In this document: piece by piece, positions 54,489 through 64,000 of the stretch
Position numbering within the stretch: the first letter of the stretch is position 1
How the letters are laid out: each line of letters begins with the position of its first letter
Assembly (NCBI GenBank): GCA_029207755.1
Contig: JARCOQ010000005.1
Coordinates: forward strand, 44,789,621-44,853,620
Length of the DNA: 64,000 bases
From: Chamaea fasciata
Lineage: Eukaryota; Chordata; Aves; Passeriformes; Sylviidae
Direction of reading: 5' to 3'
Notes under the pieces: generated by a model
The model's database searches: none
Told to the model about the DNA's origin: nothing
What the model saw: the letters and a program-made list of their open reading frames with translations, nothing else
Program-made: the position numbers and the translations under genes

Positions 54489-57400
54489 AACACAGCTGCC
54501 TCAAATGAAAACATGCTATGATTTCCTTGATTTCTCTGGCCACTGCTAGACACAAGGAAAGTGCCACACACATATTGCTGAATTTGGTTTTGCCTCACTG
54601 GATTTTTATGGATGGTTACTCTGAAAAAACAAACTATTAATAGGCCTGTGTCTGAATGCTCAACCACGTGAGACTTCATCTGTTACATTCAGGCTGTGTT
54701 TTGATAGATTGTTATTCCATTAACTAAAAATCCTTTGGGCTATGAAGGATATAAAACAGTCCTACAACCACTTGCCCTAAAACTAATATTTAAATATCAC
54801 AGGGAAAAATTGAGTAGTCCATTAGAGGAATGGGAAAGGAATTACATCATAGACAAAGAGAAAGAAATAGATATGAATTCTAGCGGTACAAACCAATGTA
54901 AAAAAAAAGTCTATGGAGCTGTGATTTGTTTAAGTGATGCTAACAATACCACAGATCATTTAAATAGATTTTGTAACTCTGTCGTTGCTACAGAGATTAA
55001 ATTACACTAAGATAATAATGTAGTTTTGGGGTAATTTACATAAAGAAAAAGCTAGGCTCCTAAAAATTCAGTTCTCTGCATATCCTTCTTAATGGGAACA
55101 AATTCCAAAACAATTTTGATTTTAGAAGCAATTTGTGAAACCATCCAGTGATCATTGCTCCTGCTCTAAATTCCAGGCAGAAATTAGCCAGTAACTTTTA
55201 TTTTCATTCATGCACACAAACAAAAATTCTTGCCTAATCTCTTCTGCCCTTTCTGGTTTATAGTGCAGGATAAACCAGTTTAAATAAAGAGATTCATTAT
55301 TTTAATTAACAAGCAAGAAGTTTTGATTTGAATATGAGTTTTTAACTTGCATTACACATCTTTGTAATTTGATTTGAAGAAAGTTTAGCATTGTTTGTTG
55401 AAACTTTGTAATGCAAATTTCCACCTAAATATAATCTTGATGCTAAATGTGGTATTTTTTTTCCTACCTGTGTACCCATACACATTTGTGTATACAGATT
55501 TTGCTTGGAGTACATGTATTCATGCCCTAATTTTTTTTTTTTACTCTGATAATATTTAAAACCAAAAGAAATCATTAATCAAAACCTCTAAGTAAAATGC
55601 AGAGAGATGTATAAATCTAAGTCTTAAAGTGCTTTTTCAAAAAAACAGACCCTCTCATAGATGATTATTACATACATATATTTTGAAAACAATGTTTTTT
55701 CTCAAGATCCTGGTTCAGTTCAGCCCTTTATGTTTGTTGCCTGTGAACAAAGCTAAGACCTCATCAGCATGTGAAGTGACATTGCATGGATTCAAGATTC
55801 ATGATTCAAAAACATAAAGAAATAGCCAGAAAACCCAAAACCTGGTTTTGGCCCTTCAGCAAAGGGAAGTCTCTGGCAGCTCTTGATTTCTTCTGCAGAT
55901 TGAGCACGGTCCTGCTGGCAGCTGGGTATGGTGCACACAGCAAAGCACTCCCCTTCCTGGCTCCATGCTGGAGCTAAGTCACCATCAGCTCTGGCACAAG
56001 AGCCTTGCTCTGCTTGGCAACCAGAGGGTGGTGTTGAAAGCCCAGCACGTCTCCAGGACAAAATGCCTGCTGGGCCCTTCCCCATTGACATGGGCTGCTC
56101 TGAGATCTTCCACTGAGATAGGCTTCCCCTTGGTGCAATCCAGCATTTACTGTGGGATTTGCATGAGGAACCTGGAGTGCCATTTGAAGACGGCCACTTT
56201 CGCCCACACCTTGAAGTACCACTTTTGTACACTCCTTGTAAGCACCATGTGAAAGCAGAGCCTTTAGATTTACACGCTTTTTAACCTCTAAGCAAAGCAA
56301 GGATCTGTTTCCTCTCTTACCCCCAGTTGCTATCAGAATAATAGTCCTCACAGAATTAGTAAATCAAAGGTTTCACTCTGAATGCATTACAGCTGTGAAA
56401 AACATACTTCAGTTTTCAGAGCTGATGACTTCCAGCTCTATCCAAAATAACTGCCCCTGTAATTCCCAATCAATACTGCTTCCCAACACCAACTTTAGCA
56501 GGAAACATCCCAAAAACTGAAGCCTGAGGTTAGATGACATAGAAATACGAGTTAGTGAATATCTAAATGTTCTCAGTGTGCCCTCAAAGTATCAGGTGGG
56601 CACTATGCAGGAGTTAGTAGTACAGCAGAAGTTGGGGAAAAGTGACAAGGCCTCCGCTCCTCTCCTTTCAGCATCCTTAAATGCTCTAGGATGTCCCTGC
56701 CTGTCAAAAATTTCTCTTGCTGTAGCTGGAATGGTTATGAGATGGTCTCCTGAAGCTCACTTCACCATTGTTCTCAGCTGCACCATGTCCTGGGCAGTTT
56801 CAGCTGAGAGGGCAGAGGCACAGCCGTGGGCAGCGGCGGTGCAGGATGCAGTGCCCCATGGAGGGAAGGGCGCCGTGCCAACACACGGGGCTGGGCTGGG
56901 CTGAGCACAGCAAAAGCCTGCAGGCAGCTACAGCAAAGGGCTGCTCAGGACCCAGGGGATGTGGAAAGCTACTGGTACAGACACAATTTCAAAATAAAAG
57001 TGGGTTTCAGCATTCTGCTGCTCCTGGAAGAGGCACCTGTCTTCTTAAGGAGCCTGTTCCCATATCAGAAATTTGTGTCTTTTGAAACTGACATTTAGTG
57101 CAAGGCGAGTATTTCTGTCAGTGCTTCGGTTGCACTTGGTTGAAGACACTGCTGTGACACTTGGCCAGCTCGGCATTTAAAATGTCATTTAGACCAGAAA
57201 GCAACTGAACCAGAATAGAGGAGGCAGAAATCATGAGCAAAGGTGAACTTCCGTAGCTGAATGAGGTTGCTGATAAAAAGACTGATTCTTCTGCATATGC
57301 TTTATTTCCTGTATGTGCCTTGTGCAATCTACCTTGGAGAAGCAATGCTACAAGAGATATAACTGAAATTTTGCATTTAAAATACAGCATTTGTGGTTCC

Positions 57401-57781
57401 TGCTGGCTAAAGCAGGATGAACAGGTTTCTGTCCTCTCCAGAAATGGGATTGATGATATTTTCTAAATCAAGCTACCAAGTCCTAGACTTGCTTCAGCCC
57501 AGCAGGCCAGGAGGACATGCCCATTTTTCTCTCTTTCTGTGTAGCACTGCTGCACACAAAGTTGTTCAAAAGTGTTTGCTACCTCAACATTTCTGTTCCA
57601 GATCACAGCAAAAGGACAAGCAAGCTGAGATCTCTTCAGCATGGAACATGTTGGAAGAGTTACTGCCTTTCCCCTCAGTACAGAATCTCATTCCCAAATG
57701 TACCTCCTGATGTGTGTTTAGGATGCACTCCAAAAATCCACAGGACAAAGAAAGAACAGGAATGAAATTGGTAGAAAACAT

Positions 57782-57826
57782 ATTAAACAAAAATAGAGGG
57801 AAAAAAAAAAAAAAAAAAAAAAAAAA
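57782..57826 (+). repeat. A26 tract preceded by ATTAAA, possible retroposon tail
   Basis: Twenty-six uninterrupted A (57801-57826) follow an ATTAAA at 57782-57787 by 13 bases, which is the geometry of a polyadenylated RNA copied into the genome. Sequence after the tract ('aagagttaattgctttacc') resembles 'aagagttactgcctttcc' near 57655, which could be a degraded target-site duplication flanking an insert of about 150 bp. No parent gene was recognised. It may equally be a plain homopolymer. Confidence 0.4.
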
Positions 57827-59964
57827 GAGTTAATTGCTTTACCTATGTTTGAGCCCACAAGGCTTGTGTACATGAGTGTTAGTGATGAAGCTCTCCATTG
57901 GCACTGGGGCAAACTTTGTTCTTAAGGTGAAATAATCTATCAAGAAAAAAAATGCTAAACAAGTCCTTTTCACTTATGCTTCTCAGTATGGCTCAAATTG
58001 CTTTTCAGCTGTGCCCAGTGCTTTTCCTGACTTAAAGTAAATTAAACGTTATCCTCTTTTAATTAGATAGGTTAGGAGATGTTGATGCTACTTCCTACTA
58101 ATTTAAAGACTAGAACTAATTTCAAGAAATTAAAGCTAAACCCCCCACCTTTAAACAACTAATTAATCCAGAATTTGATTTAATATAGGAAGGAAGCAAC
58201 TGAGCGTTAAGGAACCCAGTCAGGTGGGCATGCAAAGGACAATCAGCTAGTGTAGAGTCAGTGGTGCAACCACTCTGGGGGTTATTGGGGAGCAAAGGTT
58301 TTTTTCTTCTTGACAGGCAATTGCAAGCATGTAATACATCTAACCCCCTTCTCAGTCATCTTTAACAACCATTTCTGTCAGTCATTACACTGAGTGTTAT
58401 TGTCAAGGTGCTGGCAGCGGGGTCTGCAGGAGCCTCGTTTGGGAGAGGCCAGGGCTGCCCTGTGCTGATGCAGCCAATGCACCACAGGGCACGGCTCAGT
58501 CCGGCTGCCAAATGGGGACACCTCTGGGAAAGAGTATTTGAGGTGGGGCAAAAAATACTGCACAGGCAGAGGACGAGGCAGGAAGAAGTGGGCAGCAGTC
58601 ACCTGAACACCAAGTTGAAAGCAGGAGGAGGGTGAGGAAGTGCTGCAGGTGCCAGAGCTGAGATTCCTGGCAGCCCCAGGAGGAATCCACACCAGCAAGC
58701 AGGCATTTCCCAATAGGAACCTGAGCCTGTGGAAAACTCATGCTGCGTTTATCCAAAAGGACTGCAGATCATGAAGAGGACCCAGGCTGAAGCAGAGGGC
58801 AGAAACAGCAGAGCCCACAACAGCTGTTATGGACTGACCACCATTCCCTGAGGAGGATGCAGAGGAGTCAGGAGTGAAGGTGTGAAGTAGTGGGAAGGCA
58901 AGGTGGTGTTTTACAGGTTTTGACTTTGTTTCTCACTACGTGATTTTTACTGGCAATAAATTCCAGTCTCTTTTGCTCTTGATGGTAACTGGCACACACT
59001 CTTCCCATCTTTCTCAACCCATGAAGTTTCTCTTTTCTTCCCCAACCAGCTGAGATGCTGGGGTGAGTGAGAGGCTGGGTGGGCACACCCCCCCAACAGT
59101 TTTCCACAGAGTAGGGCATCAGGTACAGGAAGCCTTGTGGAGAGGGCAAGCTTGGCTAAATCACATGAACAGACTGGAATAAAAGTCAACCATTAGCAAG
59201 ATACAGAGAAAGGCCACAGCCCAAATCAACTCTCTTTCAAACGTGAACTTGCCAGCTTCACGTTTTTGAAACTGGATTCTGGCACATTTTACTTCTCTAC
59301 CTCCTAGGAAGGTGTGCAAGATCGAACTTCTAAAGACCTTTAAAAATCTTGCCACTAGAGAGCAAAGAGTCCATCTCAAACCCTTATGAGAACATCTTGT
59401 AATCAACCTGCACAGCAAAAGAGATTTTTGTGACAGAAGGCCTTCTTCTTATGGCTGAGTTCCCTTAGGGGTGAGATGTCATTTGATTAATGTAGCCTTA
59501 CAAGTTTTATGTTGCATTTCATCCCATACTGGAATACACCAATGCTTTTTGCATGCTCATGCATATACTTATGAACACTTTATGAATGAAAACTATAATC
59601 CTGACTGGTCAAACTATCCTAACTCGTCTTATAAAAATTTAAAGAGATGGCTTCCCAAAATAGTATGTGAAGAGTGCATTATCTGCCATGCAGAGACAGT
59701 GAAAGATGAGTAATGTTAAAGATGAGAAATCTGTATTTCAAATGTGTATGTGTATTTTGCTGAATGACACAAATATGAGGAGTAACTATCACAGGAATGG
59801 TTATCGTGCTAAAAAGAGTTTAAGAGCTGCTTTTGTGAAGACAGGACACCGACAATATGAGAAAAAGCACAATATCTCGATAAGATTTAGACTTGTCATG
59901 TATTCTGTCCTATTCCCAAAATTTTCTCCCTTGTTCCCCTGCCCCCAATTCCATAAATTAAACT

Positions 59965-60054
59965 ACAACTGCTATAGGAGGCTTTTATTCTGAACAAAAC
60001 CAGTGAAATTTACACTGAAAGCCCAAGCTGAGAGAAGTCATGTTGATGCTGTTG
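59965..60054 (-). other. NDUFA12: NDUFA12 3' untranslated region
   Basis: This is the sequence between the stop codon at 60055-60057 and the expected cleavage point 15-25 bases past the AATAAA at 59984-59989. It is about 90 bases long, a short 3' UTR in keeping with many nuclear genes for respiratory-chain subunits. The left end is estimated because no transcript evidence is available. Confidence 0.7.
59984..59989 (-). terminator. NDUFA12: NDUFA12 polyadenylation signal AATAAA
   Basis: The plus strand reads TTTATT, which is AATAAA on the coding strand, 66 bases past the stop codon. A G-rich stretch ('attgggggcagggg' on the minus strand) lies about 30 to 45 bases further downstream and could serve as the downstream element. 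Confidence 0.8.
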
Positions 60055-60235
60055 TTATTCGCTGGCTGTTTTAGGTGGGATCCACTCGTGTATCTTCTTG
60101 CGAGTAGTAGAGTAAGGCACGTACTGCTCAGGAGTGCCACTCACATTGAATTTATGGTTCTCCCAGATAAATTTACGAGCAACTGGTGGATGAGTAGTTG
60201 GAGGGTCATCCGTCATTGAGTGCAGCCAGCGATGC
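60055..60235 (-). CDS. NDUFA12: NDUFA12 terminal coding exon (partial gene)
   Basis: This exon encodes the C-terminal 59 residues of NDUFA12 (also called B17.2), an accessory subunit on the matrix arm of mitochondrial NADH:ubiquinone oxidoreductase (complex I), which passes electrons from NADH to ubiquinone. It is a structural subunit without its own redox centre. Recognisable segments are '[14 protein letters not shown]', '[13 protein letters not shown]' and '[16 protein letters not shown]', then 'EWIPP' and a short variable tail before TAA. These match vertebrate NDUFA12 as recalled; no alignment was run. The first base completes a split codon: the preceding exon should end TG, giving Trp before His-Arg-Trp, as in the human gene. 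The frame is intact, with 60 codons including the stop, so it is not a processed pseudogene. It has introns, an acceptor and its own polyadenylation signal. Earlier exons were not found up to position 64000. Confidence 0.96.
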
Positions 60236-60251
60236 CTTAAGAGGAAAAAGA
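60236..60251 (-). promoter_or_regulatory. NDUFA12: Splice acceptor of the NDUFA12 last exon
   Basis: On the minus strand the intron ends 'tctttttcctcttaag', a pyrimidine tract followed by AG, directly before the G that completes the tryptophan codon. The match to the acceptor consensus is good. Confidence 0.9.
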
Positions 60252-62247
60252 CATATTGTTATTAAGGAACATCACATGATGTCTACCAATGTCTATCTCC
60301 TGACTCCCAAGGGTCGTCCTCTGAAGAGACACTAAGTATTTATTCTGAGAAGGGAAAAAAATAATTTTAATCCAGTGTGACTTTGAGACTACAGGATATT
60401 GATTTAAATTAGTTTCACAAGCATAACTGATAAGTAACAGTTCTACCTCCAAACAACTGAAAGCACACCCAAGTTCAAATTTCCTGTTCCTCTGTACACT
60501 CAGTATTTGGGCAGAGTATGTGGTCACTTGTTTGTACAGCCTTCACCAGGCAGCCAGGTTAAGGCAGGCACTACAAATATAAATGACAAAACTAGAAGGT
60601 TTGGCTTTGTTGCCTGAGCTTTTTCCTTGTTAGATTATAGAGATTTGTTTTGTTTTTAATTACCAAAGGACTACACTGCACAACAATTGCAATGCCATTT
60701 TCGAAGCATACATGAGGCTGCCACTTGGGATACAGATTAATGACATAAGTACACCTAAAACAAGCACATAAATATTTACGGACTGCACAAGACAATGATT
60801 AATACCAATCAGTAATAGGGTAATTAGCAAGTGATTCCAGTGATTAGCCTTATCTATGAACTAAATGTCAATTTTCCTCTGTGCAAGCAACACTAATGAT
60901 CAAGCAAAGCATTCTCCCAACAATTTACTGAAACACTGCAGGAGGGACCAACTGAATTGATTTCATCCCTTTCCTATTTCAGTGCCTGAAGCAACTTTCA
61001 AATATGAATTACATTCTAATTATCTGTCAGTTCACATGGACTTCATACTGTGTGTAGCTACGACAAAAGTGAGGTTATGACATTTTTTGCAAGCTTATGT
61101 ATTTTTTTACTGAGGTAGAATTAAGGAGACTTCTGCTAATCAGCTTTTGCAAAGACTTGACCTAAAAATATGAAGTTCTCTTTTCTAGTTCTATTAGAAA
61201 ACCTAAAAATTGCATCTTCAGCCCTTAGCAACAAATCCAGCACACTTCATTTGTACAGCAAAACAAAACCATGATAAAAGTGCTGAGAAATAGACTGATA
61301 GGTATTTTCTAAATCCAAAGAGCTCTACAGAAGGTTGTTAACCTTTTCAAATTACTTCTTGACATGCCTTAAAAAAAAAAAAAAAAAAGAAAAAAAAATC
61401 ACGACACTGGCTATAACTTTAGTACAAAAATGTCACTTTAAAAAAAGTGTCAGCCTAAAGTACTTTTTCTAGAAGTAAAAACCAAACCGAAATTCCCAAC
61501 CTGAAGCACATATTGTAGGACTAAGGGCTGCCAGGAAACTGGCTTGAATATAAAATCAGATAGAACCATAAGATCCTTTAAAACTAAGAAAAATCTGTGT
61601 TTGGAGGCAAAGAACAGCTTCCTGTGGGAAAAATGATCCACTTCGGAGTTTGGAAGTTATACATGTGTATAATGCTCTTCCTGTCTCCGCTCTCCTTTTC
61701 AAATGTGGTCTCGTTTGAAGTGTACATTTTGTGTTGCTTTTATTAAAAAGAAAGATAAATGGCTAACAATTTCAGTCTGGAAAAAGGTGGCCCCATAGCA
61801 CTACTAATCACAATGTGGTCTAATGATACAGGATCAGATCTTGCTCAATTTTAACCCTGGTGTTTTAAACCAGCCTCTGAAATGCCTTGCCACACCACAC
61901 AAAGCTCTCACCTTGGGCGAACCCTCTTGCCCGATTCACACCTGTCAGAAGAATTCTGTGTACTGCAGTGCCTCACATCGCCTCAGGTATCACGTGTCCT
62001 GTGACAGCCTGCATCAAGGTTGGCAGAAACGCTGCAAAAAAGCTAACCAGACAGAGCAGGGATGCTGTGCTCACACCCAACAAGCTCTCCATTGCCGACA
62101 CAGAAACACAGAGTTTGTGGCATGAGAGAAAGGGCAAAGGAACAGTCCATTCTGCTAATACTGCCTCAAGGACTGCATTTCAAAATGCTTTGTGGTATCG
62201 CTCCAGAGGAGCCTCAGCTTTTCAAAACCGCTTACCATAACATTTTA
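60252..62247 (-). other. NDUFA12 last intron, 3' part
   Basis: No coding exon recognised. It holds an A tract at 61371-61398 and a somewhat GC-richer patch at about 61880-62230 with no recognisable product. I looked for an exon encoding the expected preceding segment (the part ending Glu-Trp) and did not find it. Confidence 0.75.
61371..61398. repeat. A-rich homopolymeric tract
   Basis: Eighteen A, one G, then eight A. No polyadenylation signal at the right distance upstream. A simple repeat within the NDUFA12 intron. Confidence 0.9.
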
Positions 62248-62278
62248 TGCTGGCTTTGGCCAGGGTAGAGTTAATTTA
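62248..62278 (+). mobile_element. Isolated LTR 5'-edge fragment
   Basis: The stretch 'tgctggctttggccagggta' followed by 'gagttaattta' resembles the first 30 bases of the ERV LTR family whose fuller copy begins 79 bases past its end, at 62357. The intervening DNA is A/T-rich and not LTR-like. It is therefore a duplicated or interrupted LTR edge. At this length a chance resemblance cannot be excluded, but the same block opens the LTR at 45052. Confidence 0.6.
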
Positions 62279-62356
62279 CTTTTTAAAAATAAAAATTAAA
62301 GTTTATTGCAATGTGCAAGGAATATTAATAAAGTGAATTAAACTCTTCTGTGACCG

Positions 62357-62930
62357 TGCTGCTTTGGGCTGGGGTCCAGTTAGTTTTCCTCACAGCTGGC
62401 CGGTACAGGGCTGTGTTCTGGATTTGTGCTGAACACAGGGCTGATAATACAGAGATGTTTTTGTTACTGCTGAGCAGTGCTCACACACAGCCAAGACCTT
62501 TTCTGCTTTTTGTGCTGCCATGCAGTCAGGCAGACTAGGGGTGTATGGGACTTAGGGAGGAGACACAGCCAGGACAGGGGAGCCCAGCTGATCAAAGGGA
62601 TATTCTGTACCACATGGCATCATGTTCAGTATATAAAGTAGGGGGAAGAAGGAGGTAGAAGGGGATGTTTGGACTGATGATATTTATCATCCCAAGTCAC
62701 CATTATGCCTGATGGAGCCCTCCTCTTCTGGAGATGGCTGAACACCTGCCTGCCCATGGGAAGCAGTGAATAAATTCTTCTTTTGCTTTGCCTGTGTGCA
62801 GCTTCTGCTTTTCCTATTGAACTGTACTTATCTCAACCCACGAGTTTTCCAGCCTTTTCCCTTCCAGTTCTCTCCCCAGACCCACTGGAGTGGAAGTGAA
62901 CAAGTGGCTGCCTGGGGTTAAATCATGACA
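62357..62930 (+). mobile_element. Solo LTR of an avian endogenous retrovirus (copy B)
   Basis: This LTR belongs to the same family and orientation as copy A. From the 5' edge 'tgctgctttgggctgg' it runs through 'ctggatttgtgctgaacaca', 'acagagatgtttttgttact', 'accacatggcatcatgttca', a TATA box at 62630-62638, 'ggctgaacacctgcctgccc', 'tgaataaattc' and 'ctcaacccacgagttttcc' to the 3' edge 'ggggttaaatcatgaca'. No gag, pro, pol or env sequence flanks it, so it is a solo LTR. It sits in the NDUFA12 last intron, antisense to the gene, the orientation usually tolerated because its polyadenylation signals are not read in the host transcript. Exact edges and family name are uncertain, and no target-site duplication was evident. 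Confidence 0.9.
62630..62638 (+). promoter_or_regulatory. TATA box of LTR copy B
   Basis: TATATAAAG lies in the middle of the LTR where this family has its U3 promoter. It is intact here, unlike copy A. Any activity would produce plus-strand RNA leaving the NDUFA12 intron in the antisense direction. Confidence 0.65.
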
Positions 62931-64000
62931 CAGGCAACTTAGAGCACACACACGTTCACCTAGTGATGCTTCTGGTAACAGTGGATAAGGATCCTGCACA
63001 CAAATCCCTCTTTAGGCACCTCTCATCACCATCCTCATGCTCCCCAAGAGTCACGCGCACCACCAGGATGGACAAATATTTGTCAGACAGAAATCCAGTT
63101 ACAAAGGCCCTGAAAGACAGGCTGGAGCAAGCACAGCACTAGAACCGTACTAATGCTCAGCTAAAATCAACTATATTCCAAGCTTGCATGATGTCTGGCA
63201 CTTCCGTCCTTACAAGTGTACTTGTCACATATTCATTCCTTGAAACACCAGAAAAAGAGAAAAGTTTCATTATATTATTTAACAGAGTAGCTTTACCTGT
63301 CATCTAAACTATTGCTTTGCAGCTTTTTAAGACTAAATCCATAAAGTCTTCTAAAATACAGCATTTTTGAGTAATTAATATCTTTGGGTTTAAGATTTTC
63401 TGGATTTCTACAACATCAACATGAAACCAGACTCAAATTTAAATAGATCAGCAAAACCAGTCCTTGAATCACATTTTCTCACTGGAAAGTAAAAATAAAA
63501 TTGCTCACTGATAAGACATGCCAGTACAGTCACAGGTATTGAAAAACATGAAGGTATTTCAAAAGTTTGTTTAGACAATCAATCCACTATGAATTATGCT
63601 TATACTTAGGAGTTTCAGGGCATAACCTGGTCACAAAAGATTCCCCTTAGAAGCACAACATGTGACTTACAAAAGGATTTTGGTTTGCTGAGTCTGTTCT
63701 CTTAAACAAAAGCTCCCACTTTCCACTTAAAATCTTGAAAACTTTATTTTGGGAAGACTTTCCCCTTGACACCTGCCTCAGAGAATCGTTTGAAGTTCTG
63801 ATATCTCAGACTCTACCCCCAGATGCTCAAGAAAAGCTTTTCATGCACTAGATTGAACAGCATGAATAAAGAGATATGACATCCTGCAGATGGCCAGAAT
63901 TCTATACAAACTCTGCCTATAAATCCATCTTGGAAAAAAAAGGATTCAAAAGCAATTAATGACTGAAAACCTACAAAGAAGCAGTCAACTTGCACAGAGC
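62931..64000 (-). other. NDUFA12 last intron, continuing past the window
   Basis: No exon recognised. The sequence is AT-rich and unremarkable. The preceding NDUFA12 exon should lie at a higher coordinate outside the window. Confidence 0.7.

Larger units (their letters stand above)
45581..59964. other. Intergenic DNA between the two genes
   Basis: No coding exon or RNA gene recognised in about 14 kb. It contains a GA/GATA repeat (46239-46266), an 18-bp palindrome (47654-47671), short direct repeats (53593-53654 and 53894-53932), a T-rich tract (54452-54488) and an A26 tract with an upstream ATTAAA (57782-57826). Stretches near 45720-46180 and 47930-48090 have the look of conserved non-coding DNA but this is only an impression. 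Confidence 0.5.

Noticed and set aside
45052..62930. A full provirus bounded by the two LTRs
   Set aside because: The spacing is about 17 kb, the interior has no retroviral genes and contains the NDUFA12 last exon, and the LTRs differ by a large deletion. They are independent solo LTRs.
63286..63325. A minus-strand donor-like GTAAA as the end of the preceding NDUFA12 exon
   Set aside because: The sequence before it does not encode the expected segment ending Glu-Trp, and no acceptor-bounded exon could be drawn.
1..64000. CRISPR arrays, operons, bacterial insertion sequences, tRNA or rRNA genes
   Set aside because: No regularly spaced repeats, no dense coding and no RNA-gene signature were seen; the sequence is vertebrate nuclear DNA.

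Overview
This window looks like nuclear DNA of a bird. It carries sense and antisense CR1 retrotransposon fragments, two solo LTRs of an avian-type endogenous retrovirus, sparse vertebrate-style splicing signals, one strong CpG island, and almost no coding sequence. I saw no Alu- or L1-like DNA. A neoavian, perhaps passerine, source is my inference from the CR1 and LTR types. No prokaryotic gene organisation is present.

Two pieces of gene sequence can be supported, both on the minus strand. (1) Positions 60055-60235 are the terminal coding exon of NDUFA12, an accessory subunit of mitochondrial complex I. It has its splice acceptor, stop codon, short 3' UTR and an AATAAA signal at 59984-59989. 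Everything above 60235 is its last intron, and the earlier exons lie beyond the right edge. (2) The CpG island at about 37985-39080 contains an ATG followed four codons later by a strong splice donor (38504-38521). This is the signature of a short first coding exon. In vertebrates the gene on the 3' side of NDUFA12, in the same orientation, is TMCC3, so this is probably a TMCC3 promoter and first exon. On that reading positions 1-38509 are first-intron DNA of TMCC3, and its main exons lie off the left edge.

Layout: 1-38 kb, probable intron with three CR1 fragments, simple repeats and a cluster of perfect palindromes near 10.8 kb; 38-39 kb, CpG-island promoter and first exon; 39-60 kb, intergenic DNA with a solo LTR at 45.1-45.6 kb, an AAT microsatellite and a possible short retroposed sequence at 57.8 kb; 60-64 kb, NDUFA12 end and last intron, carrying a second LTR of the same family.

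Nearly all open reading frames elsewhere are short and look like chance. The longest ones sit in the CpG island, where stop codons are rare because of base composition. I found no undescribed biological system. The most useful leads are the tiny first coding exon with its possible in-frame upstream extension, the duplicated LTR edge at 62.25 kb, and the palindrome cluster at 10.79-10.85 kb. All assignments rest on reading the sequence and on recalled family knowledge. No alignment or database search was run.
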